64,000 bases of DNA from the NCBI GenBank assembly GCA_003344405.1, contig NOWV01000011.1, positions 961,725 through 1,025,724 of the forward strand, given 5' to 3'. The notes under the pieces were generated by a model. It ran no database searches. It was not told the origin of the DNA and saw nothing but the letters and a program-made list of their open reading frames with translations. The position numbers were made by a program, and so were the translations under genes. The stretch comes from Trichoplax sp. H2. Its lineage: Eukaryota > Placozoa > Uniplacotomia > Trichoplacea. Position 1 is the stretch's first letter; each line of letters starts with the position of its first letter. Below are positions 62,902-64,000 of this stretch, piece by piece.

Positions 62902-63185
62902 TATACAAAAACCTATTAAAACTGGCGCGGATGAATGGGGCTAATGTTCCACATCGTTTAAAATACAGGGTTACTATAAAGTTTCACAGGTCTTCCTATA
63001 CAAAAACCTGTTAAAACTGGCGCGGATGAATGGAGCTAATGTTCCACATCGTTTAAAATACAGGGTTACTATAAAGTTTCACAGGTCTTCCTATACAAAA
63101 CCTATTAAAACTGGCGCGGAGAAGTGGCGGCTAATGTTCCACATAGTTTAAAATACAGAGTTACTATTAAATCTTCATAATATTG
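62902..63185. repeat. 95-bp minisatellite, 3 copies
   Basis: TATACAAAA starts at 62902, 62997 and 63092. The units share ATTAAAACTGGCGCGGA and GCTAATGTTCCACAT and are nearly identical; the third drifts at its end. Confidence 0.93.
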
Positions 63186-63276
63186 GTATGTACAGTAGGA
63201 ATGATGTACTGTATGGCTAGCCTTTCTCGACCTTTGCTTAATGAACATCACTGACTGCTGAAATACAGTCTGCAAT

Positions 63277-63319
63277 AACACTTTTGAAAATAATTACCCC
63301 TAATACTTTCAAAAGTGTT
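63277..63319. repeat. Perfect 13-bp inverted repeat with 17-base spacer
   Basis: AACACTTTTGAAA at 63277-63289 is exactly complementary to TTTCAAAAGTGTT at 63307-63319. It could be the end of a small mobile element or a chance hairpin. I see no element body or target-site duplication. Confidence 0.85.
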
Positions 63320-63342
63320 GTCGTATGAAGTCGATTCTCCAG

Positions 63343-63364
63343 TAAATAAATAAATAAATAAATA
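63343..63364. repeat. (AAAT)n microsatellite
   Basis: About five tandem copies of AAAT/TAAA. Confidence 0.9.
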
Positions 63365-63787
63365 TATCCATGTTCCTTCGCAGTCCATAGGACAGTACCC
63401 TATGTACAGTAGTAAACACTGTACCGTGTTGAGGACAGTAGAAAAAAGTCCATAACAGCCATGGAGTCACAAGTAACTAAACTAGCCCATGGTACAGTCA
63501 GGAACTAGTGAAAGTGATACGATCACAGTCATTTCATGATTGGTACTTCAGTCGATCTTAACTGGTACCCGTACCGGTCCAAGTCTGACGTCAAGGGTAA
63601 GGCTGAAAGCACTTGGATTGAAGCGGCCAGCGTGTCAACACTGTTCCACTATGATGATGGAGTAGCAAGACAAGATGGCCAAAAGCAATTGCAAATCTCT
63701 TTTCACTTGTAGCTTTTTCCACTGGACTTTTTCCATCGTTTGAAATAGTCTTGAAAGAATAATAGCGCTAGCGATACAGAGGAGAAG

Positions 63788-64000
63788 ATGAAAAGACAAC
63801 ATCCACTCACCAATCAACCATCTCATCCTCTGACCGCCAATTTCAATCGATCCAATGACACTCTCCAGTATCCATTCTTCTTCGGCGATTATCAAAGCAA
63901 ACGTAAAAAAATTCAACCAGTTCAACCTTTTCGCGCTCTTAGCCAGCCAGCATTACAAGCACAACGTCAAGAGCGACAACGATTAACTCGATTAGGCTTG
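63788..64000 (+). CDS. First exon of a second RAD54L2-like gene (partial, runs off the right edge)
   Basis: The ATG at 63788 opens a frame to the window end (71 codons) that parallels the first exon at 52375. Both begin MKRQ, then TLEYPSFF versus [17 protein letters not shown] versus KRKKIQPVQ, and [17 protein letters not shown] versus ALQAQRQERQRLTRLGL. The copy here has about 15 additional residues near the N-terminus. Similarity also covers about 65-90 bases upstream, including ACTGGACTTTTTCCATCG and GATACAGAGGAGAA, so leader and promoter-proximal sequence were duplicated with the gene. Whether the ATPase exons follow cannot be seen. Confidence 0.75.
   Translation, partial: MKRQHPLTNQPSHPLTANFNRSNDTLQYPFFFGDYQSKRKKIQPVQPFRALSQPALQAQRQERQRLTRLGL

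Noticed and set aside
63635-63925. 96-codon minus-strand frame
   Set aside because: Antisense to the first exon and leader of the second RAD54L2-like copy.
1-64000. tRNA, rRNA and transposase genes
   Set aside because: I scanned for B-box-like GTTCGA stems, rRNA-like blocks and transposase or reverse-transcriptase motifs and saw none. A covariance-model search could still find small RNAs.

Overview
The window is nuclear DNA of an early-branching animal. It is AT-rich, has spliced genes with mostly short introns (about 50-600 bases) and carries many minisatellites. A FoxP factor (zinc finger, leucine zipper, forkhead), TMEM243, a RAD54L2/ARIP4-type helicase and an animal-type eIF4G motif all point to Metazoa. 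Base composition, intron size and gene density fit a placozoan (Trichoplax/Hoilungia-like). I cannot exclude a sponge, because no lineage-diagnostic locus is present.

Left part (1-16 kb), minus strand: a tandem cluster of a large membrane-protein family I do not recognise. Two copies look complete (11161-14192 and 5077-8049). Each has a Cys-rich ectodomain exon joined by a conserved phase-2 intron to a polytopic exon, giving about 817 and 826 aa. A third copy shows only its ectodomain exon (843-1603). Two decayed C-terminal relics lie near 4.5-4.7 kb and 15.5-15.9 kb. A 20-N gap at 9621-9640 is flanked by two near-identical blocks that look like two alleles of one locus.

Middle part (16.8-40.3 kb): a 251-aa eIF4G N-terminal-like frame (minus) without the rest of eIF4G; several tandem repeats; a Thg1-like 3'-5' polymerase (plus, 3 exons, 301 aa); TMEM243 (plus, 4 exons, 106 aa); and FoxP (minus, 13 coding exons). 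A second, in-phase terminal exon lies 4 kb beyond the FoxP stop.

Right part (40.3-64 kb): about 12 kb without recognisable genes upstream of FoxP, with repeat arrays at 46-47, 50-51 and 51.8-52.3 kb. Then comes a RAD54L2/ARIP4-like SNF2 ATPase (plus, 18 exons rebuilt in phase, 944 aa), a 4-kb block of minisatellites, and the first exon of a tandem RAD54L2-like paralogue running off the right edge.

The genes form no single pathway. The main structural themes are local tandem duplication (membrane family, RAD54L2-like) and minisatellite growth between the copies. Splice sites were read by eye from consensus, reading phase and family similarity; there is no transcript evidence.
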